The notes: generated by a model not told the origin, from the sequence alone. A stretch of DNA of 64,000 nt from Verrucomicrobiales bacterium (GCA_029212615.1 JARGPJ010000004.1:62001-126000), one strand, 5' to 3'; positions 16,264 to 25,354 are shown, counted from the first letter of the stretch. Numbers and translations: made by a program.

Positions 16264-18645
16264 TTATTGTTCCGTTCCAAAACGTTTGCTCTGCCATTCC
16301 TCCCCGTCGTTGAAACGGTTCATGCGCTCGATAAAGCCGGAAGGATGCCGGAAGTCGCGGATAATTCCGGAAAGTACCGTTTCGTGATAGGGGGTGATCG
16401 TGGCCTTTTCAGCGAGAATATCAACGAAGGGTTCGATGGTATTTCCGCTTCGGTGATTTCCGTCGAGGTGGCCGGTTCGGACGAGATCGTTTTCAATTTC
16501 AGCGAGAGGGACGTGATATCTCGCGGCGGCCGCGGCACGATTGGATCGTGTCGTGAGTGGCACCGCGATGGTGGGCGGCGCGCCGGCGGGGCCATCCCGC
16601 AGGGGAACGTCGTAAACTTTGGCAATGAGATCGCGTCGTTTGATGAGGCGCCAGGCGAGGCTTTCCTGATAGAAGTCGGGCATGTGGGAATGCTGAATCG
16701 CTTCACAGATTTCCGCTTTCGTGATGCGGGCGAGATGGCGCACGCCTGAGAGTTGATCGGCAAACGTGGTGTGGCTCCAGGCGCCGGGGCGGTAGATCTG
16801 AAAGGAGTCGGAGTAGAGGGAAATGCTGAGAGGGTTCAACCAGAGAAAGCCGCCGGTGGCATAGTCATAGTTGAGCCGGTTGACCTCACCGGAGCGGCGG
16901 GCTCCACCGAGTGATGATCCGGGGTCGTGAAAGAACTCCATGTATTGGTCACCACCCTGACCGGCAAAGTTCTTTGTCCAAACACCCCGATGATTGTCTT
17001 CTTTCACATCGACGTCGGCCATCCAGAAGGCGGCTATCATGGACTGACGCAAAGCACGATCCCGGGTCGCGACGACGGAGTCGGTCGTGATCGGGCCGCC
17101 GGAGTTCACGACGTCGTGTTTTGCTTCGACCATGGATTCCCGAAAGCGAATCCAGGTCCGGCCGATGAGGCGTTTTTTCCGAAAAGGTTTCAGCGCTTCT
17201 TCGGGAAGGCCTGCGAGGATGGTATCAGCATTGTCTTCGGTGATGACTCCTGATGAGAGAATGAACGGCTCCACATTGAAGTCATATTTGGAGGTTTTCA
17301 TTTCCCGGACGAAGTCGGCACGGGTTAGTGGCATGACTTTGTCAGGGTTCATCGACTTCTGGAGCGCGGATGGCAGAATAAGAAGGTGTGAGCTTCCGCC
17401 AACGTTTGCGTAGGTCAGATCAGTATAGCGGGATCCGGCGAGGAGCCGGAGCCGGTTCGCGACGGGTTCGATGACGGACTCTTCGCCCCATTTCAGTTTC
17501 CACTCCTGATCGAAGGCGTCGATGGTGTCGATCTTCGGTGAGGTTGCGGTGACTTTGACATCCTCCCAGAAGAGGACGCGACGGGCGGCATACAGGCGGT
17601 AGCGAAAACCGGGGAACTCTTTCTCGAATTTCTTTTTGTCGAGAAGCTCCTTACTGACTTCGTTCTCGATCCAGTTCTCGACGTGGCTCCAGGTATCGGG
17701 ACGATGCTCCATTCGGGAATGGGTGTGCCACATCGGGTTGGTAGGGGAAATGTCGAGTTGTGAGACTTCCTCATGAGAGAGTTTTGCGAGCTGAGCGGGC
17801 TCCATGAATCGATCGGGGCAATCGGGATCAACGAGGTTGGTGGCTTCCTTTTTTGCGGCAAAAGGTCCTACCCGGCATCCACGTTCTTTCGGGTCATAGA
17901 ATCGGGTGGAGTTTTTCTGGGCCCGAAAGACGAAGGCTTTGATGACGAGATTCTTTTCCCGCTTCGTCCGGTCATAGGGATCAAAGTCTTTTTTGCCGAG
18001 GAACTGATCGGAAAAGATGGAATAGAGATTCCGGATCGCGACATGACAGGCCTCCTTGCGAAGCCGTTCATTGCCGGGATGACACCGGGCCCGGTTCAGA
18101 AGAGCGAGAACCGGCTCTTCGAATTCTATATAGCCGCGATAGAGGTTTCGTTTCTCTTTGAGCGCATCTGCTCCTGTCTTTAGATCGAGATACTCTGAGA
18201 GGCTGGGCTTTTTCTTTTTTTTCTTCTTTTTTCCTTCCCGCCGGTCTTCCTCCCAGTCCTCGAGGTCTTCGGCGAGATCCTCCGCATCGTCTTTCAGATC
18301 ATCGTACTGATCATCGAGGATGTCCTCCCTTGAAGAGGCGAGCGCGTAGTCCCGACTGATGAGCGTGTGGAGTCTTTCAAGATCAGCTGTGGTGCCATCG
18401 TGACCGATGCCCTGAGCCTCTAGAAATTCGTCAAAGAGAGAAAGGATTTCACCGAGGTTCTTGTCGGTCTTTTCCCCTTCTGCGGGATTAAAGGTTCGGA
18501 AATCCAGTTTTGTGGCGAGAGGTTCGTTGAGGTGCCCGATGGGCCGGGTCACGGGATGATCCCCGGCGGGAGCGGTGGTACCCGGAGCTGCCGCAATCAC
18601 TGCCGGGAGCAGTAGGGAGAAGCGGATCAGAGTAATGGGTTTCAT
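16264..18645 (-). CDS. large exported protein of unknown function
   Basis: A 793-residue protein with a clear signal peptide (MKPITLIRFSLLLPAVIAAA). Residues ~115-160 form a strongly acidic helix followed by eight consecutive lysines, probably a flexible spacer. The rest looks globular, with conserved-looking aromatic and Cys/His patches, but no family or catalytic motif that I recognise, and no CxxCH. It is the middle gene of a three-gene minus-strand group: the phosphodiesterase-like gene ends 8 bases upstream and the PycTM-like gene starts 2 bases downstream. Confidence 0.75.
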   Translation of the reverse strand: MKPITLIRFSLLLPAVIAAAPGTTAPAGDHPVTRPIGHLNEPLATKLDFRTFNPAEGEKTDKNLGEILSLFDEFLEAQGIGHDGTTADLERLHTLISRDYALASSREDILDDQYDDLKDDAEDLAEDLEDWEEDRREGKKKKKKKKPSLSEYLDLKTGADALKEKRNLYRGYIEFEEPVLALLNRARCHPGNERLRKEACHVAIRNLYSIFSDQFLGKKDFDPYDRTKREKNLVIKAFVFRAQKNSTRFYDPKERGCRVGPFAAKKEATNLVDPDCPDRFMEPAQLAKLSHEEVSQLDISPTNPMWHTHSRMEHRPDTWSHVENWIENEVSKELLDKKKFEKEFPGFRYRLYAARRVLFWEDVKVTATSPKIDTIDAFDQEWKLKWGEESVIEPVANRLRLLAGSRYTDLTYANVGGSSHLLILPSALQKSMNPDKVMPLTRADFVREMKTSKYDFNVEPFILSSGVITEDNADTILAGLPEEALKPFRKKRLIGRTWIRFRESMVEAKHDVVNSGGPITTDSVVATRDRALRQSMIAAFWMADVDVKEDNHRGVWTKNFAGQGGDQYMEFFHDPGSSLGGARRSGEVNRLNYDYATGGFLWLNPLSISLYSDSFQIYRPGAWSHTTFADQLSGVRHLARITKAEICEAIQHSHMPDFYQESLAWRLIKRRDLIAKVYDVPLRDGPAGAPPTIAVPLTTRSNRAAAAARYHVPLAEIENDLVRTGHLDGNHRSGNTIEPFVDILAEKATITPYHETVLSGIIRDFRHPSGFIERMNRFNDGEEWQSKRFGTEQ

Positions 18646-18653
18646 CGGGTGTA

Positions 18654-19745
18654 TCAGCGTGCCTTGAGATCCTGTTTCGCGTTGACGGTGGATCCCGGGA
18701 TCGCGGGGAGACCGAGAAGATCAAGACAGAGGTTGCCTGCGCCGGCGTTCCTGATCGGGGGAAGTATATCCTCTCCCGGAAGCGGGTTGGTTATTCCGGG
18801 GTCTGTCCGTGTTTCCGGATTGAGGGCATAAAGATCCGCGCCGGCGGGGATCCCCGGCCCCCAGACGTAGAACGGTACGGTGAAGTTCTCCGGGTTCTGG
18901 TTATTTCCGTGATCCTTCAGCCCGATCGGGCCGCCGTGATCAGCGGTGAGGACGACAAAGGTCCTGCCTTTCCAATGAGGTTTCTCAAGGTGGTCAAAAA
19001 TATCTTCGAGGAGCTCGTCTGCTTTTTTCACCGCCGCCATGTAGATAGAGGGGATCTCGGTCTTCCACTGAAATCCATGACCGGCCGTGTCGGGATTCCG
19101 GATATGAACCATGAGGAGGTCGAAGTTCTCTTTTTTCATCACGGTTTCGAGATCATCGACCATGTTCTCGGATCGGGTTTTCATTTGGTAAACATCGATC
19201 TTATCACGGCCGTTGTCTTCGCCGACGGTGTCGGGCTGTCCATAGCGTGCTCCCCAACTGATATCAAAGAGGGAGAACTTGGTCTTACTCGCAAAGAGTG
19301 CGGTGCGGAGACCATGGTCGTGCGCGACGGAAAACATACTGTGGAGATAGGCTCCCTTGTTTCGGTGAAGAGTGTCTCCGATCTGTGGATCTCTGTTCCA
19401 GGTCCAGGCGTGGCCTTCCGGTCCGTCGACGAGACGGCTCGTGACCATGCCGGTGTGATTGGGGAGCGTGTGTGTCTGCGTGACTGCAGTGCGGGCATTG
19501 TGAGTGAAAGCGCCCTCGCGACGCAGGCGAAAGAAGGCGGGAACCCGCTTGGGACCCTGGGCGAGAATCGCATCAGGACGCAATCCGTCAATACTGATGA
19601 GGATGACTGATTGCTTCGAAGAAGATGGGTTTTCAGCCTGTGCGGTGGTAGACGTTGATACCAGGGCGACCAGAGAGTACATCGCAATCAGGGTGCTGGA
19701 AGGAATCAGGAAGCGCATTATCCGTTGGAAAGACTTCATTTCCAT
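18654..19745 (-). CDS. secreted alkaline-phosphatase-superfamily enzyme (nucleotide pyrophosphatase/phosphodiesterase type)
   Basis: About 363 residues with a signal peptide ending near TTAQA. The alkaline-phosphatase-fold motifs are ILISIDGLRPDAI (first metal Asp), TQTHTLPNHTGM (nucleophile Thr-containing loop and Asn), HIRNPDTAGHGFQ (Asp and His ligands) and LTADHGG (Asp-His). This pattern fits type I phosphodiesterase/nucleotide pyrophosphatase proteins that act on phosphodiester or pyrophosphate bonds outside the cytoplasm. Substrate is unknown. Starts at 19745 (MEMKSF) or 19739 (MKSF) are both possible. It heads the operon with the 793-residue and PycTM-like genes. Confidence 0.8.
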   Translation of the reverse strand: MEMKSFQRIMRFLIPSSTLIAMYSLVALVSTSTTAQAENPSSSKQSVILISIDGLRPDAILAQGPKRVPAFFRLRREGAFTHNARTAVTQTHTLPNHTGMVTSRLVDGPEGHAWTWNRDPQIGDTLHRNKGAYLHSMFSVAHDHGLRTALFASKTKFSLFDISWGARYGQPDTVGEDNGRDKIDVYQMKTRSENMVDDLETVMKKENFDLLMVHIRNPDTAGHGFQWKTEIPSIYMAAVKKADELLEDIFDHLEKPHWKGRTFVVLTADHGGPIGLKDHGNNQNPENFTVPFYVWGPGIPAGADLYALNPETRTDPGITNPLPGEDILPPIRNAGAGNLCLDLLGLPAIPGSTVNAKQDLKAR

Positions 19746-20090
19746 ATACCGACCCGTGCGGCTAGGCGAGTTGATTCTTCCCCGGAGTAGTCCTATTCCC
19801 GGACGTGGTTTGGTTTGCGATGGAGTTGAGCGACAAAACGGGAGAAGATATTTGAGGGACTCAGGGTGGTAACTGGTTGAGTGAGAAGTGAGCCATCTCC
19901 GCAGTGATCGATCCGGATATCCATAACGAAGCCCGAAAGGGCGGATGGAATTTGTGCCTGTTTCCGGGGGAGGGAGCGAGGAGGGCGGCTCTTCTTGAGA
20001 TGCCACTGGAGGTTGCGGTTGAAAAGAGGATGGAACGTCACTCAGTTTTCACAGGACAGATGTCCGTGATCCTTTACTTTCACCATAACA
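19746..20090. other. divergent intergenic region without a supported gene
   Basis: This 345-base spacer separates the minus-strand phosphodiesterase gene from the plus-strand lectin-like gene, so it should hold both promoters. I see no convincing -35/-10 pair. A short GCCC-GAAA-GGGC stem-loop near 19930 is the only structure noticed. Open frames crossing it look non-coding. Confidence 0.4.
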
Positions 20091-20417
20091 ATGAGCGATC
20101 CCTACCTCCCCTTAAAAGTCGTTTCCGCTTCCGTTAGTCTTGGATCAGAGAGTAAAGGTTGGAACCTTGATGCGCCGGCCGCCGAAGGCGATCCGGAGCG
20201 CAGCTTTCTTTTTGATGTCTATTTCGATGTTCCTTTTTCGGGGACCCCGGTGGTTCATCTTGGACTCGTCGGATTTGATATCGATCAGTGCAGCAGTTCA
20301 CGGGTGAAACTCACCGCGGAAAAGATCACCGGTGCCGGATTTCAGGCACGCGTCACGACATGGCGGTCGAGCCGTGTATATTCAGTCGACTTTGATTGGA
20401 TCGCAGTGGGTTCTTGA
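20091..20417 (+). CDS. H-type lectin domain protein
   Basis: A 108-residue protein that is almost entirely one beta-rich domain. The pattern matches the H-type lectin fold: DVYFDVPFSGTPVVHLGLVG, a central FDIDQ, then AGFQARVTTW and a final YSVDFDWIAVGS. In animals these domains bind N-acetylgalactosamine; bacterial copies are poorly characterised. There is no signal peptide, so it is either cytoplasmic or exported by another route. It is alone on its strand, with 188 bases before the methyltransferase. Confidence 0.68.
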   Translation: MSDPYLPLKVVSASVSLGSESKGWNLDAPAAEGDPERSFLFDVYFDVPFSGTPVVHLGLVGFDIDQCSSSRVKLTAEKITGAGFQARVTTWRSSRVYSVDFDWIAVGS

Positions 20418-20605
20418 CCCTTGTTCTCTCGTCATGACGGCACGGTTTGGTCGGGGGCGGCGCCCCGGGGAAAGGTAAGCGCGTCTTTGAAGGAGAAGTT
20501 GGTTCATCGCTTCGATACGAGGATCTGTCGCTGATGACTTCGCAAGAAGCGGGTAGACATGAGACGGGTCGCAACTAGCGTGGGGAATATGGCGCCCGCT
20601 CCGAA

Positions 20606-21121
20606 ATGACGCATCACGAACATCTGCGGCACAAACCCCGTTCCATTCCCTCTCCTGACACGGAAATGATCGTCGCCTGTGTTCCGATGCGGAGTAATGT
20701 GAACTTGTCAGGGATTGCCAGAACTGCGAGCGCGAGCGGGATCTCGAGATTGATTCTTACCGGCGATGCGAAACTGATCAGCAAGATTGCGAGAGACGGG
20801 GCGGATGAACTCTCCGTAGAGATTCATCGAACACTCGCTCCCGTCTTAAAGAAGTTTCGAACCGATGGCTATCGTCTTGTCGGCTTGGAGCAGACCACGA
20901 ATTCCCGGAACCTCAATCAATATCAGTTTGCGGCTAAAACGGTTCTCGTCATTGGGAATGAGCGACTCGGCTTGAACGATGAAATTCTCGGTTTGCTCGA
21001 CGATGTCGTCGAGATTCCGGTCTACGGCCTGCCACACAGCTTCAATGTATCTTCGGCGACCGCAATGGCTCTCTATGAGTATCGTCGCCAGTTGAGTGCG
21101 TCGGTTCCCGGTGAAGAGTAG
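20606..21121 (+). CDS. SpoU-family RNA 2'-O-methyltransferase
   Basis: A 171-residue SPOUT (TrmH-type) methyltransferase that transfers methyl from S-adenosylmethionine to a ribose 2'-OH in tRNA or rRNA. All three knot motifs are visible: NVNLSGIARTAS (motif 1), VLVIGNERLGLNDEI (motif 2) and EIPVYGLPHSFNVSSATAMA (motif 3). It has only the catalytic domain, without the N-terminal substrate-binding domain of TsnR or RlmB types. The target nucleotide cannot be told from the sequence. Confidence 0.9.
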   Translation: MTHHEHLRHKPRSIPSPDTEMIVACVPMRSNVNLSGIARTASASGISRLILTGDAKLISKIARDGADELSVEIHRTLAPVLKKFRTDGYRLVGLEQTTNSRNLNQYQFAAKTVLVIGNERLGLNDEILGLLDDVVEIPVYGLPHSFNVSSATAMALYEYRRQLSASVPGEE

Positions 21122-21217
21122 CTGAGCTTCCGGCTGCGTTGGCAGGTTATCTCACACATTTTATGTTCCCTCTTTGCGTTCTTGGCATGAGCGACCCGGT
21201 TCGTACATGATGCTCCC

Positions 21218-22759
21218 ATGAAGATCGCATTTTTATCTCTTTGTTTCGCGCTGGTATCTTTATCCGGTTTGCACGCGGAACCGCTCAAAGGTTCTCAGCC
21301 TAATATTGTTGTCGTGATGACGGATGATCAGGGTTATGCGCCGGTGGGTCGTCATGGTCATCCCTGGTTGAAGACGCCGAACATGGATACGCTTTTTGAT
21401 ACGTCGACGAGGTTCGATCGATTCCTCGTGAGTCCAACCTGTTCGCCGACTCGCGCCGCGCTCATGTCAGGGCGTCATCCGATGAAGAACGGGATCACTC
21501 ACACCATTCTCGAGCGTGAGCGCATGGCACTGGAGTCGACGACTCTCCCTGAAGTCCTGAAGACAGCGGGTTACACGACCGGTATCTTCGGGAAGTGGCA
21601 CCTTGGTGATGAAGAGGCCTACCAGCCTCACGAGCGCGGATTCGACGAAGTCTTCATTCACGGTGCCGGCGGCATTGGTCAGGCTTACGACTGTTCCTGT
21701 GCGGATGCGCCGGATAACAGCTACTTTAATCCTGTGATTCGTCACAATGGCTCTTTTGTGCAAACCGAAGGTTATTGCACGGATCTCTTTTTCGAAGCGG
21801 GTTTGGGTTGGATCAAATCGGTAAAAGATCAGGAGGCACCTTTCTTCACCTATATTTCGACGAACGCCCCTCATTCCCCTTTTGTGGCTCCGCCGGAGAA
21901 TGCGAAGCGATTCACGGATCTCGGCTTCGAGGAAAAGGTCGCCGGCTTCTACGGCATGATTGAAAACATTGATACCAACATCGGCTTGATGCTGGGGAAG
22001 TTGGAAGAGTGGGATCTCATGAAAGATACCGTTGTGATCTTCATGTCCGATAATGGCATGACCGGCGGCGGGTCCGGGGCGGTTGGAAAATTACTCGGTA
22101 CCGATACGACGGGTTCTCCTATGTATCTCTACAATGCAGGAATGAGAGGCCAGAAAGGAAGCGCTGACGAAGGGGGTGTCCGGGTGCCCTTTTTTGTTCG
22201 CTGGGATGGAAAGATTGATCCTGACAAAGAGATTAAAACGATTGGAGCGCACATCGATATTCTGCCGACCCTTGCGGATCTCGCCGGGGCGAAGATCCCG
22301 GAAGATCAGGTCGAAGGGCGCAGCCTTCTTCCCCTCATTGAGAACCCCGATGCCGAATGGGCGGATCGCTACCTCTTTACGCACAAGGCGAGATGGGCAA
22401 CCGGCAGTGAGCCGAACGATCATCAGTGGGCGAACTGGGCGGTGAGAAATCAACGCTTCCGGCTTGTCGGCGCGGGGACGGCAAAGAACATCATCGAAAA
22501 GAAAAACAAAAAGGCAGTTCAGACGGAAGACAGGCTTTATGACATGGAAGCTGATCCCGGTCAGAAGACCAATGTCATTGATCAGTTTCCCGAAGTCGCC
22601 AAAGAAATGCGGGAAGCATATGAGGCCTTCTGGAAAGAGACGCGCCCCCTCATGGTGAATGAAGAGGCCCCGATGTCACCGACGCGGCCCTTCCATGTGC
22701 TCTTCGAAGAACAGACCGCGGCAGGTGGCATTCCGAAATGGGAAGCGCCTGAGTTGTAA
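21218..22759 (+). CDS. secreted type I sulfatase
   Basis: A 513-residue exported sulfatase hydrolysing sulfate esters, probably on polysaccharides. A signal peptide occupies residues 1-20. The metal site begins VVVMTDDQGY. The formylglycine motif is CSPTR with Cys75, so activity needs a maturase encoded elsewhere. GKWHLGD and MSDNGM supply further active-site residues. The C-terminal subdomain runs to FEEQTAAGGIPKWEAPEL. The motif set fits the large sulfatase class typical of Verrucomicrobia and Planctomycetes. The gene is convergent with the esterase gene across a hairpin at 22775-22795. Confidence 0.94.
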   Translation: MKIAFLSLCFALVSLSGLHAEPLKGSQPNIVVVMTDDQGYAPVGRHGHPWLKTPNMDTLFDTSTRFDRFLVSPTCSPTRAALMSGRHPMKNGITHTILERERMALESTTLPEVLKTAGYTTGIFGKWHLGDEEAYQPHERGFDEVFIHGAGGIGQAYDCSCADAPDNSYFNPVIRHNGSFVQTEGYCTDLFFEAGLGWIKSVKDQEAPFFTYISTNAPHSPFVAPPENAKRFTDLGFEEKVAGFYGMIENIDTNIGLMLGKLEEWDLMKDTVVIFMSDNGMTGGGSGAVGKLLGTDTTGSPMYLYNAGMRGQKGSADEGGVRVPFFVRWDGKIDPDKEIKTIGAHIDILPTLADLAGAKIPEDQVEGRSLLPLIENPDAEWADRYLFTHKARWATGSEPNDHQWANWAVRNQRFRLVGAGTAKNIIEKKNKKAVQTEDRLYDMEADPGQKTNVIDQFPEVAKEMREAYEAFWKETRPLMVNEEAPMSPTRPFHVLFEEQTAAGGIPKWEAPEL

Positions 22760-22774
22760 CGATTGGCCTGGAAA

Positions 22775-22798
22775 GGTGGAGTGACTCACTCCGCCTTT
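22775..22798. terminator. hairpin between convergent genes, possible bidirectional terminator
   Basis: A 9-bp stem GGTGGAGTG / CACTCCGCC (one G-T pair) with loop ACT lies in the 26-base gap between the convergent sulfatase and esterase genes, overlapping the esterase stop codon. It is followed by only TTT on either strand, so the poly-U part is weak. Confidence 0.5.
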
Positions 22799-23718
22799 AA
22801 AGCCGCGACGAGATAATCCGTTGTCGTTTCGTAGAACTGGTGGGGCTGTCCGGGAAAGACGACTTCACAGGCGAGGTCGAAGGTGGCGCAGTGTTCCTGA
22901 AGTTTGACTCCGAAGTTGGAAGTGTGGGTCGGGTCTTTCTGCTCCAGGCCAATGCCGGGAGGAGCAGAGTAGACGATAAAGACCGGAGGGTCATCTGCGC
23001 TGACGAGGGCATAGGGCGAGTATTCTTCGATCCAGGGGAGGATGCGGTCCCGCGAGGCGAGAAATTCAGAGAACTTACTGATCCCGAAAGCGTGGCCGCC
23101 ATAGCGGCTGTTCGGCGTCCATTCTTTCATCTGAGCCGGATCAAGAGTTGTCTGCGCACCGAGAACGGCCGCACACCAGAGGCGTGACGACTCACGGGCG
23201 ACGGGATCTTCACTCTCCGGATCAGCGAGGTCGTCGTGGTAGGCGAGCCAGAGCGACGAACAGGCGCCGGCAGATCCTCCTGCGGCTCCGATGCGTTCTT
23301 TGTCGATATTCCATTCTTTTGCCTTGCTGCGAATAAATTGCAGAGCACGGGCGGCGTCGTGTAGCGGTCCTTTCACTGGCGGTTTCACGCCGTCTTCAGC
23401 CGCCTGTTTCACATAGCGGTAGTTGATCGCAACGACCGATATGCCCGCGTCGAGTAATTGCTGAGGATCGGCAAATTTACTGAGCCGTTCTTTGCTGCCG
23501 CCGGACCATCCCCCGCCATGGATCACAAAAGCGACCGGGGTGGGGAACTCCGATTCGGCTTTCCAGAAATCGAGGACATGGCGCTCGTGCGAGCCGTAGC
23601 TGATTTCTGTCAGAGTCGGTTCGGGGACCGATTCGGCATAGGTGGGAGGGGTATCTTCTTTTTGAGCAAAGAGAGGGGTTCCGAAAAGAACGAAGAGTAG
23701 AGCGAGCCGGGGTTTCAT
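22786..23718 (-). CDS. secreted alpha/beta hydrolase (carboxylesterase/lipase-like)
   Basis: A 310-residue exported hydrolase with signal peptide MKPRLALLFVLFGTPLFAQ. The oxyanion motif is HGGGWSGG, the nucleophile Ser lies in GGSAGA, and the catalytic His in GQPHQFYE. These are traits of the hormone-sensitive-lipase/BD-FAE-type esterases often linked to deacetylation of plant or algal polysaccharides. ATG 23718 is selected because the signal peptide starts there. It lies about 60 bases from the start of the open reading frame's longer version, which adds implausible sequence. Confidence 0.87.
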   Translation of the reverse strand: MKPRLALLFVLFGTPLFAQKEDTPPTYAESVPEPTLTEISYGSHERHVLDFWKAESEFPTPVAFVIHGGGWSGGSKERLSKFADPQQLLDAGISVVAINYRYVKQAAEDGVKPPVKGPLHDAARALQFIRSKAKEWNIDKERIGAAGGSAGACSSLWLAYHDDLADPESEDPVARESSRLWCAAVLGAQTTLDPAQMKEWTPNSRYGGHAFGISKFSEFLASRDRILPWIEEYSPYALVSADDPPVFIVYSAPPGIGLEQKDPTHTSNFGVKLQEHCATFDLACEVVFPGQPHQFYETTTDYLVAALKAE

Positions 23719-23777
23719 GATCCCGGATTCTAAGCGCCCCGTTCCCTGCAGTGCAATCCCGCGCCTGCGTATCGAGC

Positions 23778-24629
23778 TCAACCGGCAAAGGCGACGGATG
23801 GGACGCCTTTAACCCCCGGTTCCGCCATGAAAAGGCGACCGGCGTTTTCCTCCTCAAGGTTACCGAATTTTCCGGTCGTGATATAAAGGGTCTTCAGTTC
23901 CGGTCCGCCGAAAGCGCAGGAAGTCACGCCTGTCACAGGGAGGTCGATCCTGTCGAGGATCTCACCGTTCTTCGGATTGAAGCAGATCACGGCACTACCA
24001 CGGCAGAAGGCGATCCAGAGATTATCGTTCTCATCGATCGTCATGCCGTCGGGTGAACCTTCGAGGTCCTGTGTATCGATCGCAATCGTCTCATTGCTGA
24101 TCTCGCCGGTGGCGGTATCAAAATCAAAGGCCCGGATCTTCTTCGAAGGGGTATCGATGTAGTAGAAAGTCTTCGTATCGGCTGTCCAGGCGAGGCCGTT
24201 TGAGTTGGTCACGTTAGGAAACTTCAGTGAAAGTGAGAGATCGGTATCAAGGCAATAGAGGGCAGCGTCGCCGGTTTCTTTCACCGTGCTGATTGTTCCC
24301 GCCCAGAGGCGACCGGCCGGATCACATTTTCCGTCGTTGAAGCGGTTCTGTGGCTTTTTGTCAGGCTCTGGATCGGCGATGGGTGTTTTTTCGCCGGTCG
24401 CCGGATCAAGAAACGCGATGCCGTTGTCGCCTGCCATGACGTAGCCGCCCGCAGCGCGGGGTACGACGAGACCGACGCGCTCCCCTACTTCAATGGAACT
24501 TTCCTCCCCCGTTGCCGGATCGAAGGTATTCACGCGATGGCCTTCAATATCGACGTAGTGTAGGACTCCGTTGTGCCAGACCGGGCCTTCGCCCCATTTT
24601 GAAAATTGCTCTCCTGCTAAGGTAACCAT
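23778..24629 (-). CDS. SMP-30/gluconolactonase-like protein
   Basis: A 283-residue cytoplasmic six-bladed propeller of the SMP-30/gluconolaconase/LRE family, which opens sugar lactones with a divalent metal. Metal-site positions are visible as E14 in WGEGPVW, the Asn of FNDGKCDPAGRLWAGT, another Asn in TNSNGLAW and the Asp of SPDGMTIDENDNLW. It could supply gluconate-type acids for the gluconokinase at 7392-7892, but the two are far apart and this is inference. Confidence 0.9.
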   Translation of the reverse strand: MVTLAGEQFSKWGEGPVWHNGVLHYVDIEGHRVNTFDPATGEESSIEVGERVGLVVPRAAGGYVMAGDNGIAFLDPATGEKTPIADPEPDKKPQNRFNDGKCDPAGRLWAGTISTVKETGDAALYCLDTDLSLSLKFPNVTNSNGLAWTADTKTFYYIDTPSKKIRAFDFDTATGEISNETIAIDTQDLEGSPDGMTIDENDNLWIAFCRGSAVICFNPKNGEILDRIDLPVTGVTSCAFGGPELKTLYITTGKFGNLEEENAGRLFMAEPGVKGVPSVAFAG

Positions 24630-24888
24630 GTGGGGACTTTCGGGGAAAAGGTAGGAGAATCAACAGGGTATGAGGAGTGAGTTGAGAGGGTTAAGGAGTC
24701 GGTATCTTCTCACGGTAGGGAATCATCGGAAGGATCGTTTCCATTGTATTAAAGAGTGGAACCTTTTAATTTACAGGGCTGTGATTGCCCCTCCTCCATC
24801 AGATCTGAAATGTGAAAGGGAAAACCCAGTCTTCACGGGGTTAAATTTAGCTCGCCTTTGCTATCTCACTCCGGTAAAAGGGAAAGCC

Positions 24889-25041
24889 ATGAAAGTTACC
24901 ACCCTTCTCCTCGCGTTTGTTGCTATCGCTTCCTCCACACTTGTCAGCTGCACCAGCAACGGAGGCCCGCCACGCGGGATGCATCATGATGATCCCATGC
25001 CTGCAGCGGTGCGCAGACATCAGGACCGGATGCGCCGGTAG
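24889..25041 (+). CDS. small lipoprotein
   Basis: A 50-residue peptide with an N-terminal hydrophobic segment (TTLLLAFVAIASST) ending in the lipobox LVSC, so Cys should be lipidated and the mature part is only ~30 residues. The mature tail is rich in His, Met, Pro and Arg (GMHHDDPMPAAVRRHQDRMRR), reminiscent of small metal-binding peptides, but no function is known. An upstream purine-rich AAAAGGGAAAG could act as ribosome binding site. Confidence 0.6.
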   Translation: MKVTTLLLAFVAIASSTLVSCTSNGGPPRGMHHDDPMPAAVRRHQDRMRR

Positions 25042-25354
25042 TGCAGTAGTTCCATCGTTATTACGCGGCACTCTGTCGCGAGTGTTCAAGCCTTTGTTCG
25101 TCCCGGATGTTCCGGGCGAAGTTGTGGTGTACGGCTGATTCCTGTCTTGCCGTTCCGTACCGCCTTGGTCAACCCCATGGTTTTGGCGCAAATCGACAGG
25201 AATTGCACGCAATATGCGGTTTCCCTTTTCGGCCCGTTCGCTAGGGTTTGATCCGCCGGTCCAGATACCCCCTCCAAACCCCAAAAGATGAGACTCAAAA
25301 TTTTTGAGGATCATCGTGGCAGCCGGGTCGAGTCGAGAATCCCCCATCCATCCA
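25042..25354. other. intergenic region, no gene seen
   Basis: A 313-base spacer before the cytochrome/PA14-like gene. A small stem-loop CCCGGA-TGT-TCCGGG sits at 25102-25116 and could end the lipoprotein transcript, although no T-run follows it. I found no convincing coding frame or promoter. Confidence 0.35.

Noticed and set aside
20418..20605. possible small RNA in the GC-rich spacer before the SpoU gene
   Set aside because: A GGGGCG/CGCCCC fold is visible but there is no promoter, terminator or known family.
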